Notes: generated by a model from the sequence alone, not told the origin. A stretch of 64,000 nt of DNA from GCA-2733415 sp965178655 (GCA_965178655.1 OZ238266.1:1426001-1490000), one strand, 5' to 3'. Positions 27,042 through 35,930 are shown, numbered from the stretch's first letter. Numbers and translations: made by a program.

Positions 27042-27076
27042 AAAACGCCTTTCAAGTAATTGAAAGGCGTTTTGTA
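27042..27076 (+). terminator. Bidirectional terminator between nrdA and the XRE regulator
   Basis: AAAACGCCTTTCA and TGAAAGGCGTTTT flank an AGTAAT loop, with A and T runs on opposite sides. Confidence 0.9.
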
Positions 27077-27107
27077 GTTAAAATAAGTTCTCTTGTGGTA
27101 AGTAGTG

Positions 27108-27461
27108 CTATTGCTCTAGAGATGTAATTTTGTCTTTTAATAATGTAATAAGTTCTTTTAGTTCTGAAATCCGAAACTCATACTGAGTAACCAATTGCTC
27201 GGGATATTCATTTTTTACAATAGCATTGTTACTGCCATTTTTGTTTTTCTGATTAAAAGTAATGCCTTGTTCTTGTAGTAATTCTAGTAAATCGAAGTCT
27301 AGTAATTCACTCAGTTTGGATAACTGATCTATAGATGGTTTGCTTTTATCACTCTCAAAATTAGAATAAGTGCGTTGTGATATTTCTAAAAAATCAGCTA
27401 CTTCTTGTTGTGAAACACGCTTGTTCTCACGGAGTTTTTTTAACTTATATCCTACATGCAT
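27108..27461 (-). CDS. XRE-family helix-turn-helix regulator with C-terminal coiled coil
   Basis: 117 residues. The N-terminal Cro/C1-type HTH (about residues 6-62) reads KLKKLRENKRVSQQEVADFL then SQRTYSNFESDKSKPSIDQL. A linker rich in Asn leads to a short coiled coil (FRISELKELITLLKDKITSLEQ region) likely used for dimerisation. Two inverted copies of ATTTTAGCA lie just upstream and a third copy further on, so it probably represses its own promoter and perhaps the divergent gene. Confidence 0.85.
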   Translation of the reverse strand: MHVGYKLKKLRENKRVSQQEVADFLEISQRTYSNFESDKSKPSIDQLSKLSELLDFDLLELLQEQGITFNQKNKNGSNNAIVKNEYPEQLVTQYEFRISELKELITLLKDKITSLEQ

Positions 27462-27475
27462 TGCTAATGGTTTTT

Positions 27476-27510
27476 TGCTAAAATAAGCATTTTTTTTCTG
27501 AATTTTAGCA
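27476..27510. promoter_or_regulatory. Inverted repeat TGCTAAAAT...ATTTTAGCA upstream of the XRE gene
   Basis: TGCTAAAAT at 27476-27484 and its complement at 27502-27510 (17-bp spacer) lie 15-49 bp before the XRE start. A third ATTTTAGCA is at 27600-27608 in the same 302-bp divergent gap. They are candidate operators for the XRE protein. Confidence 0.5.
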
Positions 27511-27661
27511 TTTTTAATAGGCTGTTTTTAAAATAAAGCATTGAACTTTATACCTAAGTTAACCTTTTTTGACATACTGTTAATTTAGGATGATGTATTA
27601 TTTTAGCAGTAATCAAAAAAATGGAGCGTATTTAAAGCTGTCCTGCTTAAGGAATTAAAAA

Positions 27662-27669
27662 TAAATTTG
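27662..27669 (+). promoter_or_regulatory. -7 box TAAATTTG
   Basis: Matches TAnnTTTG, 94 bp before the ATG of the small secreted protein gene, implying a long leader. The rest of the gap 27462-27763 holds the XRE operator candidates and nothing else recognised. Confidence 0.55.
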
Positions 27670-27763
27670 TAAATTGACTCATAATTTAGAATGAAAATAC
27701 TGCTGTTTTAAGGTCGAAAACTAACCACTCAAGACCTAAATGGAGTATTTAATTTTAAATATT

Positions 27764-28000
27764 ATGAAAAAATTAGTTTTTATCTTAGCATTTATGCTAA
27801 CAGGAACAGTTGCTTTTGCAACAAATGATGTAGAAATTACAGAAAAGACTACTTCTGAAGAAGTAGTTCTTAGTTACGCATGTTTTCAGTCGGCTGATGC
27901 TGTTGCGAGTTTTGCAGGCGCTCATTTTGGTTTATCATATGCAGAAGAGCATGATGTTTTTCTACTGGCATATGACCGATGTATGTCTATGCAAGAATAA
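27764..28000 (+). CDS. Small secreted protein of unknown function
   Basis: 78 residues from the ATG at 27764, which gives a clean signal peptide (MKKLVFILAFMLTGTVAFA); a longer frame from 27740 would bury it. The mature part of about 60 residues has two Cys (ACFQSADAV and DRCMSMQE) that may form a disulfide, plus a helical SFAGAHFGLSYAEEHDVFL segment. No family recognised. Located between an XRE regulator and a GLPGLI/TonB pair. Confidence 0.65.
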   Translation: MKKLVFILAFMLTGTVAFATNDVEITEKTTSEEVVLSYACFQSADAVASFAGAHFGLSYAEEHDVFLLAYDRCMSMQE

Positions 28001-28069
28001 CTAAAAAAGCCTTGGCATGTTTTTTGTGTCAAGGTTTAATATTATAGAAACATCTTAAAATCAGTAATT

Positions 28070-28813
28070 ATGAAACAATTCTCAATACTAATCACCTTCT
28101 TTTTTACTATAATAACTTTTGGGCAACAAGCCACAGGTGTTGCTGTTTATAAAAAAATATTTCAACAACCCAAAATGAATTTAGACACCATTGCCAAACT
28201 AGATACTGAAGGGAAAACCTTTCTAAAAAAAAGTATAGAAGGAATTGATGAGGTTATCTCAGGATTTGAATACCAATTAAATTTTACGGCAACTAACGCA
28301 TGTTTTTTTAAAAGAAAACAGATGAGTGTAGATGATGGTTCAGGTTTCAAACAAGAGATGGCCGACATTGTTTCAAAAACAAAAGGCACATATTATTATA
28401 ATTCAGCAACGAAATCTGCTATACAAGAGCTTGATTTTTTTGGAGAAACAATACTAGTAATCACAGCGGCAAACGAAAATAACTGGGTGCTAACAAACCA
28501 AAAAAAACAAATTAACAATACCCTTTGTTATAAAGCCACCAAAACTAAAATTGTAGATACGCGAAGAGGCAAGGTAAAAAGAAATATAATAGCATGGTAT
28601 GACCCAAGTGTTAATCTGCCTTTTGGGCCAGATGGTTATTTTGGATTACCAGGATTAATAGTTCAAGTAGTAGAACACAATGTAACAACCTATTTACAAA
28701 GCATAACTTTTGGAAAACAGCATAAAATTAAGTTTCCTACAAAAGGCAAGAAAATGACTGCAACAGAATACATGACATATTCTCGAGAGAAAATAGCAAC
28801 TTATAGGAGGTAA
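28070..28813 (+). CDS. GLPGLI family protein
   Basis: 247 residues with a signal peptide ending TFGQQ. The diagnostic motif appears as GYFGLPGLIVQV near residue 200, preceded by WYDPSVNLPFGPDGY. GLPGLI proteins are periplasmic or outer-membrane associated and are typically encoded beside TonB-dependent receptor-like proteins in Bacteroidota, as here (the next gene starts 5 bp after the stop). Function unknown; a role in peptide or metal handling has been proposed from gene neighbourhoods. Confidence 0.9.
   Translation: MKQFSILITFFFTIITFGQQATGVAVYKKIFQQPKMNLDTIAKLDTEGKTFLKKSIEGIDEVISGFEYQLNFTATNACFFKRKQMSVDDGSGFKQEMADIVSKTKGTYYYNSATKSAIQELDFFGETILVITAANENNWVLTNQKKQINNTLCYKATKTKIVDTRRGKVKRNIIAWYDPSVNLPFGPDGYFGLPGLIVQVVEHNVTTYLQSITFGKQHKIKFPTKGKKMTATEYMTYSREKIATYRR
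28805..28810 (+). promoter_or_regulatory. Shine-Dalgarno-like AGGAGG before the beta-barrel gene
   Basis: AGGAGG is formed by the two terminal Arg codons of the GLPGLI gene and lies at the ideal distance from the ATG at 28818. This is unusual because flavobacterial ribosomes hide their anti-SD sequence and most starts here lack such a site. Confidence 0.5.
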
Positions 28814-28817
28814 TTGT

Positions 28818-31484
28818 ATGCTAAAAAAAGCATTATTTTTCATAGTAGCAATACTAAGCTGTGCATCCTATGCTCAAAGTATTACGATACAAGGGAAGGT
28901 TACGGATACACTGCAAAATCCATTAACTTATGCAAATATTATTGCAAGTCCTGAAGCCGATACTTCAATTCAGTTTGCAATTACAGATAATGCGGGAGAT
29001 TATAATTTAAAACTTAAAAAAAATCAAACATACCAAATAACCGTTAGTTATTTAGGATATATAGCCCAAACCTATACAATTACAGCGCTTCAAAACCACA
29101 CTAAAAACCTTGTACTACATCCCAGTTCAGAAAGTTTAGATGAGGTAACTATTAGCTATGCCCCTCCAGTAATTGTAAAAAAGGACACTACTATTTATAG
29201 TGTAGATGCTTTTACTACGGGTAAAGAAAGAAAACTTAGAGATGTGCTTAAAAAGTTACCTGCAATTGAGGTTGACCGTGAAGGAAATGTTACTGCTCAA
29301 GGTAAAAAAATAACAAAAGTACTTGTTGATGAAAAAGTGTTTTTTACAGGAAATAGTAAGCTTGCAGTAAATAACATACCTGCAAATGTTATTGATAAAA
29401 TAGAAATTCTCGACAATTATAATGAGGTGGCATTTTTAAAAGGTCTAGAAGATAGCGATGAAATGGTCATGAATATCAAGCTAAAGGAAGATAAAAAAAA
29501 TTTTATTTTTGGTGATATTGAAATTGGGGCAGGAGTTAAAGACCGATATTTAGCAAACCCATCACTATACTACTACAGTCCAAAAACAAGTATAAATGCC
29601 ATAGGAGATTTTAATAATACTGGTATAAAGTCATTTACACTACAAGATTATTTAGAGTTTGAGGGTGGTTTAAATAAATTGTTTAACGATGCTAAAAGCT
29701 ACTTTTCAATACTTAATAGCGACTTTTCACAATTCTTGGCAAACACAGATTTTACATCAAGCACTAACTATTTTGGAGCATTGAGTTTAAATCAAAAAAT
29801 TAACACAACCACCAATTTGTCTAGTTATGGTATTTGGTCAGGCATACAGAATACTACAAAATTAGAAACAGAAAACAAGTATAATACACTTGCTGGTTTA
29901 ATTGAAAATAGGAGCAACACAGGAAGTCAAAACAATCATTTTGGAATAGGAAAATTATCCTTAAAATTAACGCCTAGCAGCAAGGAGTATGTTGCATTTA
30001 GTAGTTATGTAAAAGTTTCAGAGAACGACTCAGAGCGTACTACGCTAACTGCTACACCAGAAAATAGTAATAGTATTAATTCTAAAAAGACTATTAAAAA
30101 CAACTCTTTTAAGCAAGCGTTAGAATGGTATAAAAAATTTAGTAGTAAACAAACGATAAGTACACTGCTTAATTACCATTATCAAAAAGGAGCACCAAAA
30201 ACCAACTGGTTAACAGATCAAGCTGTTTTTCAAGAATTGTTGCCAATTATTGAGAGTGATAGTTATGATGTTTTTAAAACAAAAGAACTAAAATCTCATG
30301 CCATTAGTGCGCTTATAAAAAAGTATTGGGTTTTAAACCGTTCTAACCATATATACCTTAGTCTTGGAACTCAACTTAATTTTGAAAATTTAAAAACAGA
30401 TGAGTATCAAGTATTAGATGACATGAGTATTAACAATTTTTCATCTGCAGGGTTTGGCAATGACACAAAGTTACATTTTAATGACACTTATATAGGGCTT
30501 CAGTATAAAACTCAAATAGGAAGGTTAATGCTTAAACCAGGATTATTTTATCACAATTATTATTGGTCTATAACTCAAAATCCCATTTCGGATAAAAATC
30601 AAAAAACACTTTTGTTACCAGAGTTTATAGGTAAGTTTGAGTTTGCAAATTATAAAAAATTAAATTTTAGATACCATCTAAAAGCAGTATTTCCGAGTAT
30701 CAAGCAATTGTCAAATCAATTTACATTATTGGATTTTAATAATATTTACCAAGGTGATAATCAATTAAAAAACGAATTGTATCACAGTGCCCAAGTTAAT
30801 TATTCTAATTTTTTACTAGTTAAAAATTTGTTTTATAATCTTACTGCAAACTATCGTTTAAAAGAGCGCAGCTTTAAGAATATTACAACTATAGAAGGTA
30901 TTAATTTTATATCTGTACCAATCTTGCTCAACAATCAGGATAGAAGATGGCATTTTTCTGGCGGACTTAAAAAAGGTTATAGTAGGTACAAATTTTCTGT
31001 TAAAGGAAGTGTTGTGTTGGCAGATTATGAATCGCCAATTAATGATGAGTTAATTTCTAGCACGTCTAGTAACTACACTCTTGATACTGGGCTTGAAATA
31101 CGTTTTAAAAAACTGCCAGAAATAGAGTTGAATTACAAAAAATCATTTTCGGAATATAAATCAATAAGTATATCTCGTTTTGAAACGAGTGTTTTTGCTG
31201 CTTTTTTAGAATATGCTTTTTTAAAAGATTTCATTATAAAAGCGGACTATAGTTTTGAAGAGTATAAAAATAAAACCACAGGTAGCACGAATGTTTTTAA
31301 TATAGCAAATACATCTTTGTATTATCAAAAAGAAGGAAGTCCTTGGGGTGTTGAACTGGGTATTACAAATATTTTTGATTTAGCATTTAAACAACGTAAT
31401 TCATTTTCAGAGGTTTTAATTTCAGATGAAAAAACTTATGTCTTACCAAGAATAGTGTTGCTTAAAATTTTATATAAGTTGTAG
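28818..31484 (+). CDS. TonB-dependent receptor-like outer-membrane beta-barrel protein
   Basis: 888 residues. A signal peptide ending SYAQS is followed by a carboxypeptidase-D-regulatory-like domain (about 20-105, GKVTDTLQNPLTYANI), a plug-like region (about 115-225, LRDVLKKLPAIEVDREGNVT and NYNEVAFLKGLEDSDEMVM) and a long barrel. No clear TonB box is seen, so it may be an 'outer membrane beta-barrel' relative rather than an active transporter. Forms an operon with the GLPGLI gene. A perfect AGGAGG stands 7 bp before its ATG. Confidence 0.85.
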   Translation: MLKKALFFIVAILSCASYAQSITIQGKVTDTLQNPLTYANIIASPEADTSIQFAITDNAGDYNLKLKKNQTYQITVSYLGYIAQTYTITALQNHTKNLVLHPSSESLDEVTISYAPPVIVKKDTTIYSVDAFTTGKERKLRDVLKKLPAIEVDREGNVTAQGKKITKVLVDEKVFFTGNSKLAVNNIPANVIDKIEILDNYNEVAFLKGLEDSDEMVMNIKLKEDKKNFIFGDIEIGAGVKDRYLANPSLYYYSPKTSINAIGDFNNTGIKSFTLQDYLEFEGGLNKLFNDAKSYFSILNSDFSQFLANTDFTSSTNYFGALSLNQKINTTTNLSSYGIWSGIQNTTKLETENKYNTLAGLIENRSNTGSQNNHFGIGKLSLKLTPSSKEYVAFSSYVKVSENDSERTTLTATPENSNSINSKKTIKNNSFKQALEWYKKFSSKQTISTLLNYHYQKGAPKTNWLTDQAVFQELLPIIESDSYDVFKTKELKSHAISALIKKYWVLNRSNHIYLSLGTQLNFENLKTDEYQVLDDMSINNFSSAGFGNDTKLHFNDTYIGLQYKTQIGRLMLKPGLFYHNYYWSITQNPISDKNQKTLLLPEFIGKFEFANYKKLNFRYHLKAVFPSIKQLSNQFTLLDFNNIYQGDNQLKNELYHSAQVNYSNFLLVKNLFYNLTANYRLKERSFKNITTIEGINFISVPILLNNQDRRWHFSGGLKKGYSRYKFSVKGSVVLADYESPINDELISSTSSNYTLDTGLEIRFKKLPEIELNYKKSFSEYKSISISRFETSVFAAFLEYAFLKDFIIKADYSFEEYKNKTTGSTNVFNIANTSLYYQKEGSPWGVELGITNIFDLAFKQRNSFSEVLISDEKTYVLPRIVLLKILYKL

Positions 31485-31501
31485 TAAAGAGTATTGGTTT
31501 T

Positions 31502-32434
31502 TTAGTCTTTTTGCTTATTAAAAAACGCTATCGCCTCTTGTTTGTCTGCTGCTAATTGTGTTTTTAGTGCTTGTATGTTTTCAAACTTTTGTTCGTCCCT
31601 AATGCGTTTTAGGATAGATACTTTAATAGGTTGGTTGTAAATATCGTTGTTAAAATTAAACAGGTGTATTTCAATATGCTGGGTGCTGTTATTGTTTACG
31701 GTAGGGTTTGTGCCAATATTCATCATTCCCAAAACTGTTTTTCCTGCTATAATTGCCGTGGCAATATACACGCCGTTTTTAGGTATAATTTTGTAAGATT
31801 CTTCAATATAAATGTTAGCGGTAGGGAAGCCAATGGTTTTGCCAATGCCCTTGCCTTTATGTACTACTCCGTTTATCTGAAAAGGTGCTCCTAAGTACTT
31901 ATTAGCCATTTCTAGGTCGCCGTTTTCTAAGGCAGTTCTTATTTTGGTAGAGCTAACCGAAACTGCATTAATGTCTTGAGCAGAGATTTCTTCAACAGTA
32001 AAATCATAGATTAATCCAAACTCTTTTAGGCTATCAATATTAGCTGTTCTATTGCGCCCAAACCTATGGTCGTAACCAATAATAATATGTTTAATATTTA
32101 GTTTGTGTACTAGAATATCACGTACAAACTCGGTTGCGGTAAGTCGTGAGAATTCTTTTGAAAACTCTTGAATAATCAAGCTATCAATGCCGGTTTGTTC
32201 TAAAAACGCTGTACGTTCTTTAATGGTGTGTATGAGTTTAATGTCTCCACCTTTTTGCAACACCATTCTTGGGTGCGGAAAAAAAGTAAGTACTACAGAT
32301 TGTAGTCCTTTTTGAGTGCCTACCAATCGCTCTAGTATCTTTTTATGTCCAACATGTATCCCATCAAAAGTACCAATAGTTAATACTGTTGGTTTCTGAG
32401 ATTGAAAATCTGCTATGGATTGAAAAGTAGTCAT
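31502..32434 (-). CDS. ribF: Bifunctional riboflavin kinase / FAD synthetase
   Basis: 310 residues from the ATG at 32434, 1 bp after the pth stop; an alternative ATG at 32446 overlaps pth by 11 bp and adds four residues. The N-terminal FAD-synthetase nucleotidyl-transferase domain shows GTFDGIHVGHKKIL and IIIGYDHRFGRNR. The C-terminal riboflavin-kinase domain has KGKGIGKTIGFPTANI and NGVYIATAI. It makes FMN and FAD from riboflavin. Third gene of the minus-strand rplY-pth-ribF group. Confidence 0.95.
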   Translation of the reverse strand: MTTFQSIADFQSQKPTVLTIGTFDGIHVGHKKILERLVGTQKGLQSVVLTFFPHPRMVLQKGGDIKLIHTIKERTAFLEQTGIDSLIIQEFSKEFSRLTATEFVRDILVHKLNIKHIIIGYDHRFGRNRTANIDSLKEFGLIYDFTVEEISAQDINAVSVSSTKIRTALENGDLEMANKYLGAPFQINGVVHKGKGIGKTIGFPTANIYIEESYKIIPKNGVYIATAIIAGKTVLGMMNIGTNPTVNNNSTQHIEIHLFNFNNDIYNQPIKVSILKRIRDEQKFENIQALKTQLAADKQEAIAFFNKQKD

Positions 32435-32435
32435 C

Positions 32436-33002
32436 TTATTTGCCATTATAACTGTTCATGGTAATATTCATTCCTGCCAATCCAAACGATTTTATAATGT
32501 CAACAGATTTATCAAGTCGTTCAGGGAGTAGTTTGTTCTCTTCGGCACTCCAGTTGCCAAGTACATAATCTACTTGTCGGCCTTTGCTAAAAGTGTCGCT
32601 AATACCAAAACGAAACCTATTGTATTTGGTAGTTTGTAATTGTGTTTGGGTGTCTTTTAAGCCATTGTGTCCGCCGTCGCTTCCTTTTAATTTTACGCGT
32701 AATGCGCCAAAAGGGAGGTTAAGGTCATCTGTAATAACAAGAAGGTTTTCAAGAGGTATTTTTTCTTTGGTAAGCCAGTATTGAATTGCCTTACCGCTTA
32801 AGTTCATATAAGTGCTTGGTTTTAGTAAAATAAAAGTTCTTCCTTTGAGTTTGTAAGTGGCAATGCTACCTAGTTTTTGGGTGTCAAAAGAGATAGATTC
32901 ATTTGCAGCAAGGTGGTCTAAGATTTTAAATCCAATATTATGTCGGGTTTCCGTATAATCTTGTCCGATATTCCCTAAGCCAACAATTAAAAATTTCTTC
33001 AT
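32436..33002 (-). CDS. pth: Peptidyl-tRNA hydrolase
   Basis: 188 residues from the ATG at 33002 (MKKFLIVGLGNIGQDY); a TTG five codons upstream is unlikely. The catalytic His is in TRHNIGFKIL, and KPSTYMNLSG plus DDLNLPFGALRVKLKGSDGGHNGLKD are family signatures. It frees tRNA from drop-off peptides. Lies about 100 bp after rplY with a hairpin terminator between, and is coupled to ribF. Confidence 0.96.
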   Translation of the reverse strand: MKKFLIVGLGNIGQDYTETRHNIGFKILDHLAANESISFDTQKLGSIATYKLKGRTFILLKPSTYMNLSGKAIQYWLTKEKIPLENLLVITDDLNLPFGALRVKLKGSDGGHNGLKDTQTQLQTTKYNRFRFGISDTFSKGRQVDYVLGNWSAEENKLLPERLDKSVDIIKSFGLAGMNITMNSYNGK

Positions 33003-33030
33003 TTTTTTATAAAGCAATAATATATAAGTG

Positions 33031-33069
33031 TAAAAATAAAAAAAGCATTCAACAAAGTTGAATGCTTTT
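33031..33069 (-). terminator. Terminator between rplY and pth (minus strand)
   Basis: AAAAGCATTCAAC and GTTGAATGCTTTT with a 3-nt loop, followed on the minus strand by a T-rich tract. It may partially separate rplY from pth-ribF transcription. Confidence 0.85.
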
Positions 33070-33105
33070 AGAAAATATTTATAGTCTTGTAATAAATACT
33101 GTTTT

Positions 33106-33714
33106 TTAAGCTTCTGCTTCTGCAGTAGCGCTATCAGAGTTAGCTTCTGCTTGAGCAGCTTTCATAGCAGCTCTAGATACTCTTACTTGTGCAACAACAG
33201 TGTTGTCTGCTTGTAAGAATGTGTATTTTTCATTTGTTAATGCAGTAATGAAAAGTTTGTTTCCAATTTCTAAGTCAGCAACATCAGCCTCAAGAAAATC
33301 AGGTAAGTTAGCAGGTAATGCTTTTACTCTTAATTTACGTTTGTTTAATGTTAATACTCCACCGGCCATAACTCCTTTAGGCGTTCCGACAACATTTACA
33401 GGAATGTTCATGGTAACAGCTTTGTCATCAAATAATTGATAAAAATCAATATGTAAGATTTTGTCTGATACAGGGTGAAATTGAATGTCTTGTAAAATAG
33501 CACTAATTTTTGTTCCGTTATCTAAAGCAATCACTACAGTGTGCGCGTTAGGAGTGTAAACTAATTTAGAAAATGCTAATTCTGGTGCAGAAAAATGTAC
33601 TGCTTTGTCTCCTCCGTATACTACGCAAGGAACCATTCCAGCATTACGTAAGGCTTTAGTAGAAACTTTACCTACGCTTTCTCTTTGTGATCCGTTGATT
33701 GTAATTGATTTCAT
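33106..33714 (-). CDS. rplY: 50S ribosomal protein L25 (Ctc/TL5 long form)
   Basis: 202 residues from the ATG at 33714 (MKSITINGSQRESVGK). A longer frame to 33762 runs across the promoter box and is rejected. The L25 domain (about 1-90) binds 5S rRNA; the C-terminal CTC/TL5 beta domain includes VMAGGVLTLNKRKLRVKALP. The tail is Ala/Glu-rich. It is a general stress-associated ribosomal protein in some bacteria. Confidence 0.95.
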   Translation of the reverse strand: MKSITINGSQRESVGKVSTKALRNAGMVPCVVYGGDKAVHFSAPELAFSKLVYTPNAHTVVIALDNGTKISAILQDIQFHPVSDKILHIDFYQLFDDKAVTMNIPVNVVGTPKGVMAGGVLTLNKRKLRVKALPANLPDFLEADVADLEIGNKLFITALTNEKYTFLQADNTVVAQVRVSRAAMKAAQAEANSDSATAEAEA

Positions 33715-33759
33715 TGTATGTTTTAAAAAATTATTAATATCCCTAAATATAAGGGACGG

Positions 33760-33789
33760 CAAATGTAGTTAATTAATGTTAATTGTCAA
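33760..33789 (-). promoter_or_regulatory. Promoter of rplY: TTG-N19-TACATTTG (minus strand)
   Basis: Minus-strand TTG (33789-33787) and TACATTTG (33767-33760) are 19 bp apart, agreeing with the Bacteroidota -33/-7 promoter. The predicted start point near 33755 decides for the ATG at 33714. Confidence 0.75.
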
Positions 33790-33792
33790 GAA

Positions 33793-34734
33793 TTACATTA
33801 TAAATTTTTCGCTAATAGATTTGTTTTGATGAACACTCTTCATAACATCTGCAAATAATTGAGCAGAACTAATAACTTTTATTTTATTGCTTGTTTTTTC
33901 ATGCGGAATAGAGTCCGTAACAATAAGTTCTGTTAGTTGTGAGTTTTCAATACGCTCAAAAGCATTTCCTGATAAGATTGCATGTGTACAAATGGCGCGT
34001 ACACTTAATGCACCGCGTTCCATCATCATATCTGCAGCTTTGGTAAGTGTACCAGCAGTATCAACCATATCATCTACTAAAATAACATGCTGTCCTTTAA
34101 CCTCGCCAATAAGTTCCATATGTGAAATGACGTTGGCTTTAGCACGTTGCTTGTAGCAAATAACAACATCACTACCCAATGCCTTAGCATAAGCATAAGC
34201 ACGTTTAGAACCACCCATGTCTGGAGAGGCAATGGTTAAGTTTTGTAGGTTTAAAGCTTTTACATGCGGTAAGAAAATGGTAGATGCAAATAAATGATCT
34301 ACAGGCTTTTCGAAAAATGCTTGAATTTGATCTGCATGTAAGTCCATTGTAATAATTCGTGTTGCACCAGCAGTCTCTAATAAACTAGCTACTAATTTAG
34401 CTGTAATAGGAACTCTAGGCTTGTCTTTACGGTCTTGTCTTGCCCATCCGTAGTATGGTAATACAGCTGTAATATGACGTGCAGATGCGCGTTTTGCGGC
34501 ATCAAGCATCATAAGCATTTCCATTAAATTGTCGGATGATGGATGTGTAGATCCTACTAAAAACACCCTACGTCCTCTTACAGATTCTTCAAAAGAAGGT
34601 TGAAATTCACCATCACTATAAGTTGAAGTGATAACGTTTCCTAGTGTTGTTCCAAACGCTTTTGCAATTCTTCCTGCTAGGTCTTTACTCTGAGTACAAG
34701 CAAATATTTTTGGCTCTAATGTAGATTCCAACAT
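33793..34734 (-). CDS. prs: Ribose-phosphate pyrophosphokinase
   Basis: 313 residues, usual length. Motifs: SDGEFQPSFEESVRGRRVFLV, PYYGWARQDRKDKPR at the ATP site, MDLHADQIQAFF with the metal-binding His, and VILVDDMVDTAGTL, the PRPP-binding loop. It makes PRPP for nucleotide, His and Trp synthesis. A -7 box (TATTTTTG on the minus strand) is at 34766-34773, 32 bp upstream. Confidence 0.97.
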   Translation of the reverse strand: MLESTLEPKIFACTQSKDLAGRIAKAFGTTLGNVITSTYSDGEFQPSFEESVRGRRVFLVGSTHPSSDNLMEMLMMLDAAKRASARHITAVLPYYGWARQDRKDKPRVPITAKLVASLLETAGATRIITMDLHADQIQAFFEKPVDHLFASTIFLPHVKALNLQNLTIASPDMGGSKRAYAYAKALGSDVVICYKQRAKANVISHMELIGEVKGQHVILVDDMVDTAGTLTKAADMMMERGALSVRAICTHAILSGNAFERIENSQLTELIVTDSIPHEKTSNKIKVISSAQLFADVMKSVHQNKSISEKFIM

Positions 34735-34765
34735 TGTAATTTTTTTATGAAATTAGTATATGTGG

Positions 34766-34773
34766 CAAAAATA
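34766..34773 (-). promoter_or_regulatory. -7 box TATTTTTG of prs (minus strand)
   Basis: Plus-strand CAAAAATA reads TATTTTTG on the minus strand and lies 32 bp upstream of the prs ATG. Confidence 0.6.
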
Positions 34774-34868
34774 GGAATTTATGACTGAATATAAAGCTAT
34801 TAAATAGCCTTCTTTTTTAAGAAAATGATTTTATAATAATTAAATGAATGCTAACACGAATATTTTAC

Positions 34869-34876
34869 TATTTTTG
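34869..34876 (+). promoter_or_regulatory. -7 box TATTTTTG of the tRNA-Leu gene
   Basis: Matches TAnnTTTG and ends 17 bp before the mature tRNA 5' end. Confidence 0.65.
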
Positions 34877-34893
34877 CCCTCGCAATACACAAT

Positions 34894-34975
34894 GCTCAAG
34901 TGGCGGAATTGGTAGACGCGCTGGATTCAAAATCCAGTTTCTTCGGAAGTGTGGGTTCGATTCCCACCTTGAGTA
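34894..34975 (+). tRNA. tRNA-Leu (anticodon CAA)
   Basis: 82 nt. The acceptor stem GCTCAAG pairs with CTTGAGT (first pair G-U), and the discriminator is A at 34975. The D arm has GGTAGACGC. The anticodon stem CTGGA/TCCAG encloses loop TTCAAAA with anticodon CAA at 34928-34930, reading UUG. A long variable arm (TTTCTTCGGAAGT) marks it as type II, and the T arm is GTGGG-TTCGATT-CCCAC. The 3' CCA is not encoded. Confidence 0.97.
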
Positions 34976-34985
34976 CGAATAAATT

Positions 34986-35014
34986 AAAAGCAAGCTATAT
35001 AGCTTGCTTTTTTG
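34986..35014 (+). terminator. Terminator of the tRNA-Leu gene
   Basis: AAAAGCAAGCT and AGCTTGCTTTT with an ATAT loop and six Ts, 11 bp after the tRNA. Confidence 0.9.
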
Positions 35015-35090
35015 TTTCCAATTACTGTTTAAAAGCACATTCTCCATTCTTTTTTATATATTGCTACTCTTAACCAAAAAACCAAACCTA

Positions 35091-35873
35091 ATGAAAAAAC
35101 CTGCAATGTTTAAAACAGTACTATGTATGCTACTATTATCAGTATTATCTGTAGTAGCTCAAGAAAAACCTGTTGTTCACTTAGTAAAAAGTTATGTAGA
35201 AGCGTCTAATACCCTTTCGGCTTCTAAACAAATAAACAGCGTACTGTCGTTATTTGATGATAAGTATAAAAACAATACGTCATTTATAGGCTTATCTGGT
35301 GTAGTAAAAAACAGCAATTATAATTTTGAAGAATTTTCAGAGCAGTTATTAGCAAACATGACTGATAAAAGTTATGATTTTCAAATGACTATTACAGATA
35401 TTGTATTTGAGTCTCAAAAAGAAAAATCAGGAGCAGTTTCAGCCTTAGTTGCTTTTGAAGCTAAAATAGATGGTAAAATAGCAGAAAAAGGTACCATGCT
35501 CATGAATATAGTAGCCGCTAAAGTTAGGGGAGACTGGAAAATAGTACAGAACAATACTGTTCGCGTATCTGAAGGAAGTGAAATAGGTAACTGTGTTTGT
35601 TATTTATTCTCTAAAGGAAGTGCTGCTTTTACAGCAGAAACATATTACCCATCTGGCGCAGAATACGATAAAGAATACCAATCATTCCGCTTAGGAACAA
35701 TTGATGGTATGCGTGTTATAAAAGGAAATGACACTACATATACTTGGGATGAAAACGGAAACGTGTTTGATGGTAAACATAAAATAGGAAAAGCCATGTC
35801 ATCTCAAGAAGCAGTGCAGAAAGTACTAACATACATCTATACCAAAGCTTGTACAACGATTGATTTTAATTAA
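35091..35873 (+). CDS. Secreted protein of unknown function, possible NTF2-like
   Basis: 260 residues from the ATG at 35091; earlier in-frame starts would run through the tRNA terminator. Signal peptide ends VLSVVAQ. The first half (about 30-165) resembles NTF2-like folds with a helix followed by curved strands (SVLSLFDDKYKNNTSF, VRGDWKIVQNNTV). The C-terminal half contains GMRVIKGNDTTYTWDENGNV. No catalytic motif is recognised. Monocistronic, flanked by terminators. Confidence 0.7.
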   Translation: MKKPAMFKTVLCMLLLSVLSVVAQEKPVVHLVKSYVEASNTLSASKQINSVLSLFDDKYKNNTSFIGLSGVVKNSNYNFEEFSEQLLANMTDKSYDFQMTITDIVFESQKEKSGAVSALVAFEAKIDGKIAEKGTMLMNIVAAKVRGDWKIVQNNTVRVSEGSEIGNCVCYLFSKGSAAFTAETYYPSGAEYDKEYQSFRLGTIDGMRVIKGNDTTYTWDENGNVFDGKHKIGKAMSSQEAVQKVLTYIYTKACTTIDFN

Positions 35874-35895
35874 GAGACGGTTTAAAACCACTCAT

Positions 35896-35930
35896 AAAAG
35901 CCTTCAAAGTATTTTGAAGGCTTTTATTAT
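35896..35930 (+). terminator. Intrinsic terminator
   Basis: AAAAGCCTTCAAA and TTTGAAGGCTTTT around a GTAT-type loop, downstream of the secreted protein gene. Confidence 0.88.

Noticed and set aside
33715..33762. N-terminal extension of rplY
   Set aside because: It would start at or upstream of the predicted transcript start and is not part of the L25 fold.
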